A stretch of 64,000 nucleotides of DNA, taken from positions 124,001 to 188,000 of the forward strand of contig WYCU01000006.1 of NCBI GenBank assembly GCA_016617495.1. Direction: 5' to 3'. The number at the start of each line of letters is the position of its first letter. The stretch's first letter is position 1. Origin of the DNA: Azonexaceae bacterium s22 (GTDB lineage Bacteria; Pseudomonadota; Gammaproteobacteria; Burkholderiales; Rhodocyclaceae). Below, piece after piece: positions 36,228-46,412 of the stretch. The notes beneath the pieces were generated by a model. The model saw nothing but the letters and a program-made list of their open reading frames with translations. It was not told where the DNA came from and searched no databases. Position numbers and translations under genes: made by a program.

Positions 36228-36258
36228 TTGGCTTGCTGGCGTCATGCTTGCTGGCTGG
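36228..36258 (-). promoter_or_regulatory. Leader motif before tonB (CCAGCCAGC)
   Basis: Plus-strand TTGGCTTGCTGGC (36228-36240) and GCTGGCTGG (36250-36258) lie 42-72 bases before the tonB start. They are related to the GGCTGGCT leader motif found before other iron genes here. Confidence 0.35.
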
Positions 36259-36291
36259 AAGGAACGAGAGATGAACAACGGAGAGAAAGCG

Positions 36292-36474
36292 TTACTTGGT
36301 CAGGATCAATTTGTTTTCGCGGGTAACGCGCAACAAATAGGTTTGTCCGGCGTGGTGGATCTCCAGCGCAGGGGCACCCTGAAGCAACGCGTCACTGTCG
36401 ATGCGGCGCCGCGGCACGGAGGTCGTGGCGGCGGCCAGGGAATCGGTGGCGGGGGGCGTGGCGGCTGGGTTCAT
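36292..36474 (-). CDS. hemP: Hemin uptake protein HemP
   Basis: A 60-residue protein whose C-terminal half, ALEIHHAGQTYLLRVTRENKL and then ILTK, is the HemP signature. It starts MNPAATPP, within a Fur-like upstream region. In several betaproteobacteria HemP activates or supports hemin uptake genes. It is the first gene of the tonB-exbB-exbD run and follows the Fur-like site directly. Confidence 0.85.
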   Translation of the reverse strand: MNPAATPPATDSLAAATTSVPRRRIDSDALLQGAPALEIHHAGQTYLLRVTRENKLILTK

Positions 36475-36490
36475 GGTGATGTAAATGCAA

Positions 36491-36540
36491 ACGAGAATGG
36501 CTCTCATTCTGTTGTTAATGAGAATTGTTGTCAACTGAAC
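36491..36540 (-). promoter_or_regulatory. Fur-like site and promoter region of hemP
   Basis: AGAATG (36494-36499) and CATTCT (36505-36510) form an inverted repeat, and a second ATTCTCATT with GTTGACAAC follows at 36517-36535. The region matches the bfd site in block order. It controls the hemP-tonB-exbB-exbD run and perhaps genes beyond. Confidence 0.7.
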
Positions 36541-36625
36541 ACTGGGTCGGTCGGACCGGAATGTTGCGTTCGCACAACGGCGTAATTAACGCGTTAACGG
36601 GGATTTCGCGGCCCGAAGCAGTGCC

Positions 36626-37138
36626 TTATGCTGCAGGAATGTGCGTTGCGGCGGCCTTCGTGCCGACCAGGGCGCGCGGTGCTGTCGGCCGTAGCAGAAT
36701 GGGGTGGCCCAGGCTGGTGCAGATGCGCAGGGCGGCCGGATGGCCGGTGGCGAGGTGGATGGTTTTCACGCCGCATGCGCTGGCGTGGGCGAAAGCCGCG
36801 GCGAAAAGTTGCCGTGCCAACCCACAGCGGCGGCAATGTGGCAGGACGCTGGCACCGATCTCGCCGCTCGGGGCGTGCACCACGAGATGCAGAAAGCCGA
36901 GGAGTTGGGCCTCGGCGTCCAGTATCCCGAAGCCGGCATCGCGCGCGAAATGCAGTCGCTCCACGTAGGCGGCGATGGCGTTGTCGCCAAGGGCGCTGGC
37001 GAAGCGCCCATAGCGGTCGTCACGGTTCAGCGCCAGCAGGTGCGTGAGAATGACCGGGCGATCTCCGGTGGATAGCCTGCGGACGACGGCCGCCGGGGTT
37101 TCGCTGACCGAGAGCGCACGCGTTACAGCGGCGTTCAC
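36626..37138 (-). CDS. GNAT-family N-acetyltransferase
   Basis: A 170-residue acetyl-CoA-dependent acetyltransferase fold. The core motif is SVLPHCRRCGLARQLFAAA, matching the V..(R/Q)..G.G/A motif A, preceded by LLGFLHLVVH and followed by the C-terminal LRICTSLGHP. It starts at a GTG that overlaps the nrdB stop (GTGA), so it is coupled to the nrd operon. The substrate is unknown. Confidence 0.78.
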   Translation of the reverse strand: MNAAVTRALSVSETPAAVVRRLSTGDRPVILTHLLALNRDDRYGRFASALGDNAIAAYVERLHFARDAGFGILDAEAQLLGFLHLVVHAPSGEIGASVLPHCRRCGLARQLFAAAFAHASACGVKTIHLATGHPAALRICTSLGHPILLRPTAPRALVGTKAAATHIPAA

Positions 37139-38258
37139 TCCCACGCCAGCGCGCCGCCGGTCTGGTACTCGGTGACGCGCGTCTCGAAGAAGTTTTTCTC
37201 CTTGCGCAGATTGGCTTGTTCGTCGAGCCAGGGCAGGACGTTTTCGGCGCCGGGGAAGGGTTCGGCGACGCCCACCTGCCTTGCCCGCCGGTTGGCGATG
37301 AAGCGGAACTGCTGGACGTGCAGGTCGGCGTTGTAGCCGAGGATGGGCTCGCGGAGGATGTAACCGGCGTAGGCGCGTTCGGCGGCTTCGGCCTCGTCCC
37401 ACAGTTCGCGTAGCGCTTGCGGGTCGAATTGCAGGTTTTCTTCCTTGAGCAGTTCGCGCACGACACGGATGCCGAAGGCGCAGTGCAGGACTTCGTCGCG
37501 CATGATGTATTGCAGTTGCTCGGCGGTACCCTTCATCAGGCCGCGCCGTTGCAGCGCGAAGATGGGCGTGAAACCGTTGTAGAACCAGCAGCCTTCGAAG
37601 ATCACCGCGAAGAAGAAGTAGGAGAGTGCGAATTCGTGCAGGTTGGCGCGCTCGGTCAGGTCGAAATCCGAGCCCAGCACCTTTTCCAGCCGCCGGTTGG
37701 CGAGCGCGATCTTGCCGTGGATTTCCGGCACGACGCGGTAGCGGTTGTAGATTTCCTGCTGGTCGAGGCCGATGCTTTCGATGCAGTGCTGGTAGGTCCA
37801 GGTGTGCAGCGCTTCCTCATAGACCTGGCGGGCCTGGTAGATCTGCAGTTCGGGCGCGCTCATCTTCTCCATGACGGCCAGACCGATGTTGCGCATGGCC
37901 AGGATGTCGGAGGTGGTGAGGTAGGCGAGCACGTTCTCAAAAACATGGCGCTCGGCGGCGGTGAGCTTGTGGTGGTAGTCGTGCACGTCCTGGGCCATGC
38001 TGATTTCCAGCGGCGTCCAGTGGTTGCGGTTGGCCTTGAGGAAGAACTCCCAGGCCCACGGGTACTTGAAGGGCGCCAATTGGTTGATGTCGGCCTTGCC
38101 GCCGACGATACGCTTGTCAGCGGCGTTGATCGGGGCGAGCGCGGGTGGTTTGTCGCGGTCGACCGTGATTTTTGCCTGTTTTTCAGCGTCGACCGCGACA
38201 ATCGGCGCCGCAGTTGCCGGATCGGGCGTATCCCAGTCGTCGAAATGGAAAGTGGCGT

Positions 38259-38262
<4 letters not shown>
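37135..38262 (-). CDS. nrdB: Ribonucleotide reductase class Ia beta subunit
   Basis: The 375-residue subunit makes and holds the tyrosyl radical at a diiron site. Metal-ligand helices are visible in LTAAERHVFENVLAY, EALHTWTYQHCIES and FFAVIFEGCWFYNGF with the later MRDEVLHCAFG. The start ATG overlaps nrdA by four bases. Residues about 20-37 are encoded by the palindromic 54-bp repeat at 38149-38202; this is the variable N-terminal tail of betaproteobacterial NrdB. The operon is nrdA-nrdB-GNAT behind a cobalamin riboswitch. Confidence 0.93.
38149..38202. repeat. Complete palindromic copy of the dispersed repeat, in frame in nrdB
   Basis: Arms of 15 bases (TTTGTCGCGGTCGAC and GTCGACCGCGACAAT), mismatched only at one terminal base, enclose 24 bases with two A/T-tracts. 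It is 54 bp like the copy in the ABC gene and is read as IVAVD...VDRDK in nrdB. Confidence 0.85.
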
Positions 38263-41018
<2,756 letters not shown>

Positions 41019-41020
41019 GA

Positions 41021-41049
41021 GGATTCTCCGGCATGGGGGGCGGAGAACC
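41021..41049 (-). promoter_or_regulatory. Hairpin that can sequester the nrdA ribosome binding site
   Basis: On the plus strand GGATTCTCCG (41021-41030) faces CGGAGAACC (41041-41049) across a ten-base loop. In the mRNA CGGAGAATCC, which contains the GGAGA Shine-Dalgarno, pairs with GGTTCTCCG with one bulge. This fits translational control by the riboswitch upstream. Confidence 0.65.
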
Positions 41050-41180
41050 GGAAGCGCGCGCCGGACGCGAAGCGGCGCCCACCGGTACCAGCCGGTTGCG
41101 GTCGACATTCACGAACGGATGAAAACACTGCCACGCACAGACCTTTCAGGGACACCCCGCCCCATCGTTGGTTGGAAGGA

Positions 41181-41372
41181 CGTTGCGGCAGGTCTCCTGG
41201 CTCTCGGCTCAGCGCGCTTCACCGGCCTTCCCGGACGTATCCAGTGGCGTGTGTTGGCGAAGCGCTCGCCGATGACAGTTGCGGGGGCAGCCCCGGATTT
41301 CAGGCTTGAATCAGCTTCAAGCTGGCACCGGATTCCCTTTTAATCCCCTGGCGGGGAACCATCAACGGTACC
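41181..41372 (-). ncRNA. Cobalamin riboswitch upstream of nrdAB
   Basis: The minus strand contains the known conserved blocks in order: AAAAGGGAATCCGGTGCC, then GAAATCCGGGGCTGCCCCCG with CAACTGTCATCGG, and the B12 box GAGCCAGGAGACCTGCCGC at 41185-41203. It lies 163 bases before the nrdA start in a 410-base gap (41019-41428) without other genes. The ligand is probably adenosylcobalamin. When B12 is present it should switch off this O2-dependent reductase, which implies a B12-dependent class II enzyme elsewhere. Confidence 0.92.
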
Positions 41373-41428
41373 CAGTCTAGGGCGGGTGCCGCCGTGGTGT
41401 CAAGCTGGGTTTAACTAAATCTAGTGGT

Positions 41429-42703
41429 TTAGGCTGGCTTTTCAACTACCGGTAGTGGTTCGCCGGCCTTGGTGTCGATCAGCCGGGAAAGCCCGGTCAC
41501 GCCGCCGGATTTCAGGTAAAGGCAAGGTTTGCCAGTGCGTTTGCACTGTTCCTTAACCCGCCAGTAGGCGTTGTGACTGATGCAGCCGGCCTGGCAGATC
41601 ACCAGATCCGCCGCGGCCAGCGCGCCGTCGATCCGGTGCAGGCTTTCCTCCAGGCCACCGTCGTGGTGCAGGAAGCGGCCGCCGCGTATTTCGATGAGTT
41701 GGCGGTAGGCTTCTATGGACCCGGCACGCCCACCAACGCACAACACGCATTTGCCGGCCAGTTGAGCCGGATTGTCACGGTCGACTGCCAAATCGGGGCC
41801 ATTTTCGAAAGTGGGGGCGAGCGGGCTTTCCTGTTCGGCAAGGCGGCGGCGCAGACGCTCGGCTTCGCCTTCCAGCGCGGCCAGCGTGGCGCTCAGCGCG
41901 GTCGCCCGGGCTTCGGCGTCGCTGGCACGGCGGGCCAGTTGTTGGCGGTCGCGCAGGTCGGGCAGGCTTTGCCGCAAGGCGTCGAGCTGGGCATTGAGAT
42001 TGGCGCCCCAGGCTTCCTTGCCGACCAGTTCCACGCGCAGTTCGGCGATGCGTTCGCCCAGCGCATGCGTTTCGCGGGATTTCTCATCGCGCAGGGCTTC
42101 CGCCTCGCGCCGTGCCGCCGCCAACTGCCGCCGGAGTTCATGATTTTCGGCCTGAAGCGATTTCATGGTCGCCAGATCGGCGCGCGTTCCACTGCCAATC
42201 TGGTGCTGGATCATGTGAATGTCGCCGTAAATCTCCTGCTCCAGCCGGGCGTCGCAGGCCGGGTGCGTCCATGCCGCCCACAGCGCTGCGGGAATTTCGA
42301 CACCGCGCCGTGTTTCGGCTTGCCACTGGGCGCGCAAGGCGTCGCTGTCGCGCGCCGCGGCGAAGCGCTTGATGGTGAGGTGAAAGCGCTTTTCCAGATG
42401 CTTCTGCAGGATGTCCGCCAACCGGCTGCGTTCTTCGCAGGTCCCGACCGCCGTCGTATGCAGGACGAAATCGGTGGTGTCGCGCGGGAAATGCATCACC
42501 TTGCTCATCAAACTACGCAGTTCATCGACATCGAAACAAACGCCGATTACCGGGCAGTGAAATTTATGGGGAATTTCCCATAGCTTGCGCCGGCGCGAGC
42601 CACGAACCGGCGCCGAGATCGGATTTTCCGGGCGCGGCAGGGCTGGCGCGGTGGCGCCGCTTTTGAACAGGCCGCCGGCCACGTGGTAAGGAAAGCTGGA
42701 CAT
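41429..42703 (-). CDS. DUF2325 domain protein with coiled coil
   Basis: A 424-residue cytoplasmic protein of unknown function. The N-terminal part (about 20-170) has HCPVIGVCFDVDELR; a long charged coiled coil follows (about 175-300), then the C-terminal DUF2325 domain with VLCVGGRAGSIEAYRQLIE, HHDGG, DLVICQAGCISHNAYW and KPCLYLKSGGVTGL. Conserved Cys and His suggest metal binding. The start at 42703 follows CGGAGAAGCCC. A repeat copy encodes LAVDRDN at the junction before DUF2325. It is last in a four-gene operon with a Fur-like upstream site. Confidence 0.8.
   Translation of the reverse strand: MSSFPYHVAGGLFKSGATAPALPRPENPISAPVRGSRRRKLWEIPHKFHCPVIGVCFDVDELRSLMSKVMHFPRDTTDFVLHTTAVGTCEERSRLADILQKHLEKRFHLTIKRFAAARDSDALRAQWQAETRRGVEIPAALWAAWTHPACDARLEQEIYGDIHMIQHQIGSGTRADLATMKSLQAENHELRRQLAAARREAEALRDEKSRETHALGERIAELRVELVGKEAWGANLNAQLDALRQSLPDLRDRQQLARRASDAEARATALSATLAALEGEAERLRRRLAEQESPLAPTFENGPDLAVDRDNPAQLAGKCVLCVGGRAGSIEAYRQLIEIRGGRFLHHDGGLEESLHRIDGALAAADLVICQAGCISHNAYWRVKEQCKRTGKPCLYLKSGGVTGLSRLIDTKAGEPLPVVEKPA
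41771..41806 (+). repeat. Dispersed uptake-type repeat, copy in the DUF2325 gene
   Basis: Core ATTGTCACGGTCGAC with one mismatch, then a short AAA and a degenerate second tract. It is read as AVDRDN on the minus strand between the coiled coil and the DUF2325 domain. Confidence 0.6.
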
Positions 42704-42722
42704 GGGCTTCTCCGGGGGAAGA

Positions 42723-42754
42723 GGCTGGCTGGCCGGCATGCCGGTTGGCTGGCT
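42723..42754 (-). promoter_or_regulatory. Leader motif AGCCAGCC (two copies) before the DUF2325 gene
   Basis: Plus-strand GGCTGGCT at 42723-42730 and 42747-42754 flank GGCCGGCATGCCGG, a palindrome. They lie 20-51 bases upstream of the DUF2325 start in the gap after the coiled-coil gene. Confidence 0.45.
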
Positions 42755-42781
42755 GATACGAGGGTTTGAAAGGGCTTGGGT

Positions 42782-43207
42782 TCAGTCGCGCCCCGCCATC
42801 AGGCGCTGGAGTGCGCGGTCGCGCTCTTCCGCCAGACGGGCGCATTCGGCGTGCGCGGCACACAGGGTACGGTCGAGCATCCACGCATGCCGAGCCGCTT
42901 CGGCCATGCGTTCCTTGGCTTCGCTCATGGCCATCAGGCGCTGGGCCATTTCAGTCATGGCCTGACCCGATTCCAGCTCGGCCACGCGGGCGCGACTGGC
43001 TTCGAGCAGGGTGTTCAGCCGGCTGGTTTCGTTGGTCAGCGCCACGATCTTGCGCGCCGCCAGCGTGGCATTGCGCCGCTGCGTCTGACGCGCCTGGCGC
43101 AAGGCCGCGGCGAGCGTCCGGGTTTCGGCCATCAGCCGCGCGATGCGGGTGTCGTCTTCGGCGGCCTCGCGTTCGATGAGCGAGCGATCTTTAAGCGGCG
43201 CGAGCAT
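42782..43207 (-). CDS. Coiled-coil protein of unknown function
   Basis: A 141-residue, Arg/Ala/Glu-rich protein, almost entirely predicted helix with heptad-like leucines (RLNTLLEASRARVAELESG). It has no signal peptide and no recognised family. Start MLAPLKDRS at 43207 follows AGGAAGGATCGCCAC and overlaps the upstream gene by 17 bases. The next gene also has a long coiled coil, so the two proteins may pair. Confidence 0.65.
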   Translation of the reverse strand: MLAPLKDRSLIEREAAEDDTRIARLMAETRTLAAALRQARQTQRRNATLAARKIVALTNETSRLNTLLEASRARVAELESGQAMTEMAQRLMAMSEAKERMAEAARHAWMLDRTLCAAHAECARLAEERDRALQRLMAGRD

Positions 43208-43406
43208 GTGGCGATCCTTCCTCGACAGCTTCAATCAGACGCAGGCTGGCCCGTTCGCAGAGGGCGCTCCATTCGGCATCGGCATCCTGCGCTTCGCTCA
43301 GCCGTCGGAGCAGGCTGGCGGCGTGCAAGGCCGCGTGGCGGCAGCCGCTTTCGCGATGCAGCAGCAACTGGGTGAGCGCCGCTGCGTACAGTGTCTGGCC
43401 GTTCAT
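43191..43406 (-). CDS. Small hypothetical protein, 71 residues
   Basis: Starts MNGQTLYAAALTQLLLHRES and continues as an amphipathic helical protein with three Cys or His clusters (SGCRHAALHAASLL, WSALCERASL). No family is recognised. It begins two bases after the stop of a 24-residue peptide gene and overlaps the next gene, so it belongs to the DUF2325 operon. Confidence 0.55.
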   Translation of the reverse strand: MNGQTLYAAALTQLLLHRESGCRHAALHAASLLRRLSEAQDADAEWSALCERASLRLIEAVEEGSPHARAA

Positions 43407-43408
43407 GG

Positions 43409-43483
43409 TCAGCGCGGCACCGCGAGCATCAGGCACCAGAGCGCCGTGCAGGCAATGCTGAGATTGACGATAAGCGATGTCAT
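43409..43483 (-). CDS. Predicted 24-residue single-helix membrane peptide
   Basis: An ORF of 25 codons including stop: MTSLIVNLSIACTALWCLML followed by AVPR. It is one hydrophobic helix with two cysteines and a C-terminal Arg. GAGAGG lies eight bases before the ATG, and its TGA is two bases before the next start. Position at the head of the DUF2325 operon, just after the Fur-like site, supports it as real. It is too short for ordinary gene finders. Confidence 0.45.
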   Translation of the reverse strand: MTSLIVNLSIACTALWCLMLAVPR

Positions 43484-43540
43484 GTTCGGCCTCTCTTCGA
43501 TGAGCATGAGGCCGATCTTAACTGCGATGCGATGCTGTGT

Positions 43541-43570
43541 AAATAGGAATTATTCGCATTTGAAATGCGA
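43541..43570 (-). promoter_or_regulatory. Possible Fur site of the DUF2325 operon
   Basis: The minus strand reads GCATTTCAAATGCGAATAAT then TCCTATTTAC. AATGCGAATAATTCCTATTT resembles Fur 7-1-7 half-sites, and GCATTTCAAATGC is an inverted repeat. The rest of the gap 43484-43664 shows nothing else. Confidence 0.5.
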
Positions 43571-43664
43571 GTTGTCTCCCGCTTTCGTTTCGCCTCCCGC
43601 CGTCGCCGCTGCGCGCCCAGGTTGCCGGGAAGACGATGCCCGCAACCGCACTACCGCTCAGGCT

Positions 43665-44096
43665 TCAGTGGCGCGGCCAAAGAATCATCTGGGTACAGCG
43701 AAAGAGGGCGAGTTTGCGGCCACTGCTTTCGTCGGTGACCACCGCATCCCAAACCTGTGTGTTTCGCCCCAGATGCTGGGCGGTGGCGGTACACGCAATA
43801 CTGCCTTCGCGCACGGTCGCCAGATGGTTGCTCTTGAGTTCGATGGTGGTGAAGGATTCGGCCCCGTCGGGCAGGTGGGCGAAGGTCGCGTAGCCACAGG
43901 TCGTATCGGCGAGTGCGACGATGCTCGCGGCGTGGAGAAACGCGTTCGGTGCGAAATGGAGTTGTTTGACGGGCATGCGACTTTCCAGACTGCCCTGAGC
44001 CATGGTCAGCATTTCCAATCCAAGGAAGCCGGGCAAGTATTCCTGCCCCATGCGATTCAAGCGTTCTATCGTGTAATCGGCGCGAAGTATTGCCAT
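43665..44096 (-). CDS. Hotdog-fold thioesterase or related protein
   Basis: A 143-residue protein with a PaaI/YiiD-type hotdog fold. LPGFLGLEMLTMAQGSLESRMPV leads to the central helix HAASIVALADTTCGYATF, and the strands FTTIELKSNHLATV and GSIACTATAQHLGRNTQVWDA follow. These features fit acyl-CoA thioesterases; the catalytic Asp would be in ALADTT. It lies 19 bases downstream of an MFS transporter on the same strand. The substrate is unknown. Confidence 0.78.
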   Translation of the reverse strand: MAILRADYTIERLNRMGQEYLPGFLGLEMLTMAQGSLESRMPVKQLHFAPNAFLHAASIVALADTTCGYATFAHLPDGAESFTTIELKSNHLATVREGSIACTATAQHLGRNTQVWDAVVTDESSGRKLALFRCTQMILWPRH

Positions 44097-44115
44097 GGTG
44101 GGATCTCCAAACGAT

Positions 44116-45333
44116 TCAGGCCGGGTTGGGCGCCAGGCGGGTCACGGGGGCTTCCTTGATCGGCAAGTTGGCCAGCGCGGCGAGTGCGGCGAGCACCATG
44201 TCGGCGTACCACATCCAGGTGAAATCGCCGAAATGCGTGATCGCCAGACCACCTAACCAGGCGCCGAGGAACCCGCCGATTTGATGCGAAAGCAGCGTCA
44301 GGCCGAACAGTGTGGCGAGATAGCGCGTCCCGAACAACTTGCCCACGATGCTGGCCGTGGGCGGCACCGTGGCAAGCCAGGTGAATCCCAGCCCGGCAGC
44401 GAAGAGGTAATACGTCCATTCGTTGCGCGGCATGATCAGATAGAGTCCGATCAGCAGCGCACGCGAACCGTACATCGCGGCCAGCACATACTTGCTGCGA
44501 TAGCGTGAAATACAGGAACCGGCATACAGGCTGCCAAAAATATTGGCGAGACCGATGATGGCCAGCGACCAACTGGCCACGGAAGGCGGCAGGCCGCAAA
44601 GATTTACTTCGCCCGGCAGATGCGTGACCAGAAAGGCGATGTGAAAACCGCAGGTAAAAAAGCCGGCATGCAGCAGGAGATAGCTGCGATCTCCCATGGC
44701 GGCCTTCACCGTGGCGCCCATGTTGCCGTGATCGGCATGTGCTGCCGGTGTCTGGCGCTTGGCGCCGGTCAGCTTGGCAATCATCGGCAGGGCGGCAAGC
44801 GAGACGATGGCCATGGTCCACAAGGCGCCCATCCAGCCGAAGGCCTGGATCAGCTTTTGCAGAATCGGCGCAAAAACGAACTGTCCAAACGATCCTCCGG
44901 CGTTAATGAAGCCAGAGGCCGCGCCGCGTGCTTCGAAAGGCAGACGTTGGGCAGCCGCGCCGATCAGCACGGAAAAACTGCCCGCTCCCGAACCCATCGA
45001 TGCCAGTACGCCCAGCGTAACGGCGAGCAGGAAGGTGTTGTCGGCAAACGGGGTGAGCGCGCAGCCGAGCGCCAGGATGACAATGCCGGCGACGAGCACC
45101 GGCGCGGGGCCGAATCGGTCGGCCACGGCACCGGCAATCGGTTGAATCGCACCCCAGGTAAATTGTCCGACCGCCAGCGCCAGGCTGATGCTGGCGATGC
45201 CCAGGCCGGTGGATTCTGCAATCGGACTGACGAACAGACCGAACGACTGCCGTATCCCCATGGTGACCATGAGGATGCCTGCGGCGGCAAGTGTCGGCAG
45301 CAAAACTTCCGGGCGGCGTAGGGCATGAAACAT
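44116..45333 (-). CDS. MFS transporter (oxalate/formate antiporter or CynX-like group)
   Basis: A 405-residue inner-membrane protein with 12 predicted helices. It starts MFHALRRPEVLLPTLAAAGI; helix 1 ends MGIRQSFGLFVSPI, and the loop after helix 2 has DRFGP, the MFS motif A region. It is divergent from a LysR-type regulator with a 95-base gap, which is the usual arrangement for a regulated transporter. The substrate cannot be told. An in-frame start at 45390 would reach into the divergent promoter, so I use 45333. Confidence 0.85.
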   Translation of the reverse strand: MFHALRRPEVLLPTLAAAGILMVTMGIRQSFGLFVSPIAESTGLGIASISLALAVGQFTWGAIQPIAGAVADRFGPAPVLVAGIVILALGCALTPFADNTFLLAVTLGVLASMGSGAGSFSVLIGAAAQRLPFEARGAASGFINAGGSFGQFVFAPILQKLIQAFGWMGALWTMAIVSLAALPMIAKLTGAKRQTPAAHADHGNMGATVKAAMGDRSYLLLHAGFFTCGFHIAFLVTHLPGEVNLCGLPPSVASWSLAIIGLANIFGSLYAGSCISRYRSKYVLAAMYGSRALLIGLYLIMPRNEWTYYLFAAGLGFTWLATVPPTASIVGKLFGTRYLATLFGLTLLSHQIGGFLGAWLGGLAITHFGDFTWMWYADMVLAALAALANLPIKEAPVTRLAPNPA

Positions 45334-45428
45334 GATGGCGTTCTCTGGACTGGGTATGCGGATTTTCCCGACGAGCGCGGCCGGCAACAAATGATTTAAT
45401 ATCAGCCATGCAATAGATTTTCTATCTC

Positions 45429-46322
45429 ATGAACCGTTATCCTCCTCTGAAATCCCTTCTCGCGTTTGATGCGGCGATGCGAAACAATAGTTTTTCTGTG
45501 GCTGCGCAGGAGCTGTTCGTGACGCCGGGCGCGATAGGTCAGCAGATTCGCAAGCTCGAGGATTGGTTGGGACTGACGCTGTTCACGCGCCACGTCCGCC
45601 TGATCCAGCCAACGCCGGAAGCCGTTGCCTACTGGCAGCGCATCCAGCCCGCGTTGGCACAGATTGCCGATGCCAGCCAGAAGCTGCGCGACAGTCGCAA
45701 TGCCGCCGTCTGGATTTCCATGCCACCCAGTTTTGCCGCGAAATGGTTTCCGGGCCGTATGGCGCGGCTACTCGTGAAACATCCGCTGCTCCAGTTGCAT
45801 CTGAACGCGACCGCGGCGCTTGTCGATTTCGATCAGGAGAATATCGATTTGGCCATCCGCTACTTCGATGGCAAGGCGCCACATCTCGATGTGACGCTGC
45901 TTTTTGGCGACGAAGCGCGGGTGTATTGCAGTCCGGCCTACGCCAGCAAGATGGGGATTGCCGAACCGGCAGACCTTGTCCGCGCGACGCTCCTGGTCAC
46001 CACCGTGCAGCCGCACTGGCCGCAGTGGTTCCGTACCTTCAGTACCCTCGACGACCACGCGGTGGCAGCGATACCACGCATTCATTTCGATCAGGGGCTG
46101 GTGGCCATCGAGGCAGCGAAGCGTGGGCAAGGCGTGATCATGGCCAGTCCGTTATTGACCGAGAGCGAGGTGGCCGAAGGCAGTTTGATCGAGCCCTTGC
46201 CGCTGCGCATGGCCGCGCCCAATGCTTACTATGTGGTGCATCCCGCCCGGCAGACCTTGCGCCCCGCGGCGGCAGCAGTCAAAGCCTGGCTGATTGAGGA
46301 AGCGGCGCAGATTGCGGTCTGA
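45429..46322 (+). CDS. LysR-type transcription regulator (GcvA-like)
   Basis: A 297-residue DNA-binding protein with an N-terminal winged helix (LKSLLAFDAAMRNNSFSVAAQELFVTPGAIGQQIRKLE covers residues 7-44) and a C-terminal effector domain. The GcvA subgroup feature PPLKSLLAF at the start is present. It probably controls the divergent MFS gene. A strong terminator follows at 46364-46394. Confidence 0.9.
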   Translation: MNRYPPLKSLLAFDAAMRNNSFSVAAQELFVTPGAIGQQIRKLEDWLGLTLFTRHVRLIQPTPEAVAYWQRIQPALAQIADASQKLRDSRNAAVWISMPPSFAAKWFPGRMARLLVKHPLLQLHLNATAALVDFDQENIDLAIRYFDGKAPHLDVTLLFGDEARVYCSPAYASKMGIAEPADLVRATLLVTTVQPHWPQWFRTFSTLDDHAVAAIPRIHFDQGLVAIEAAKRGQGVIMASPLLTESEVAEGSLIEPLPLRMAAPNAYYVVHPARQTLRPAAAAVKAWLIEEAAQIAV

Positions 46323-46363
46323 GCGGGAAAAATTCCGGGGCCGCGACGGTGCGTCGGCGGCAA

Positions 46364-46394
46364 CAAAAAGGCCACGCGCTTGCGTGGCCTTTTT
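46364..46394. terminator. Bidirectional terminator between the lysR-type gene and deaD
   Basis: AGGCCACGC (46369-46377) pairs with GCGTGGCCT (46382-46390) around GCTT, flanked by AAAAA on the left and TTTTT on the right. Confidence 0.88.
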
Positions 46395-46412
46395 GTTGAG
46401 CTAAAGCGCGGT

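Noticed and set aside
43409-43483. Type I toxin reading of the 24-residue membrane peptide
   Set aside because: No antisense RNA or stable hairpin leader is visible, and it is tightly packed with downstream genes, so an operon member is more likely.
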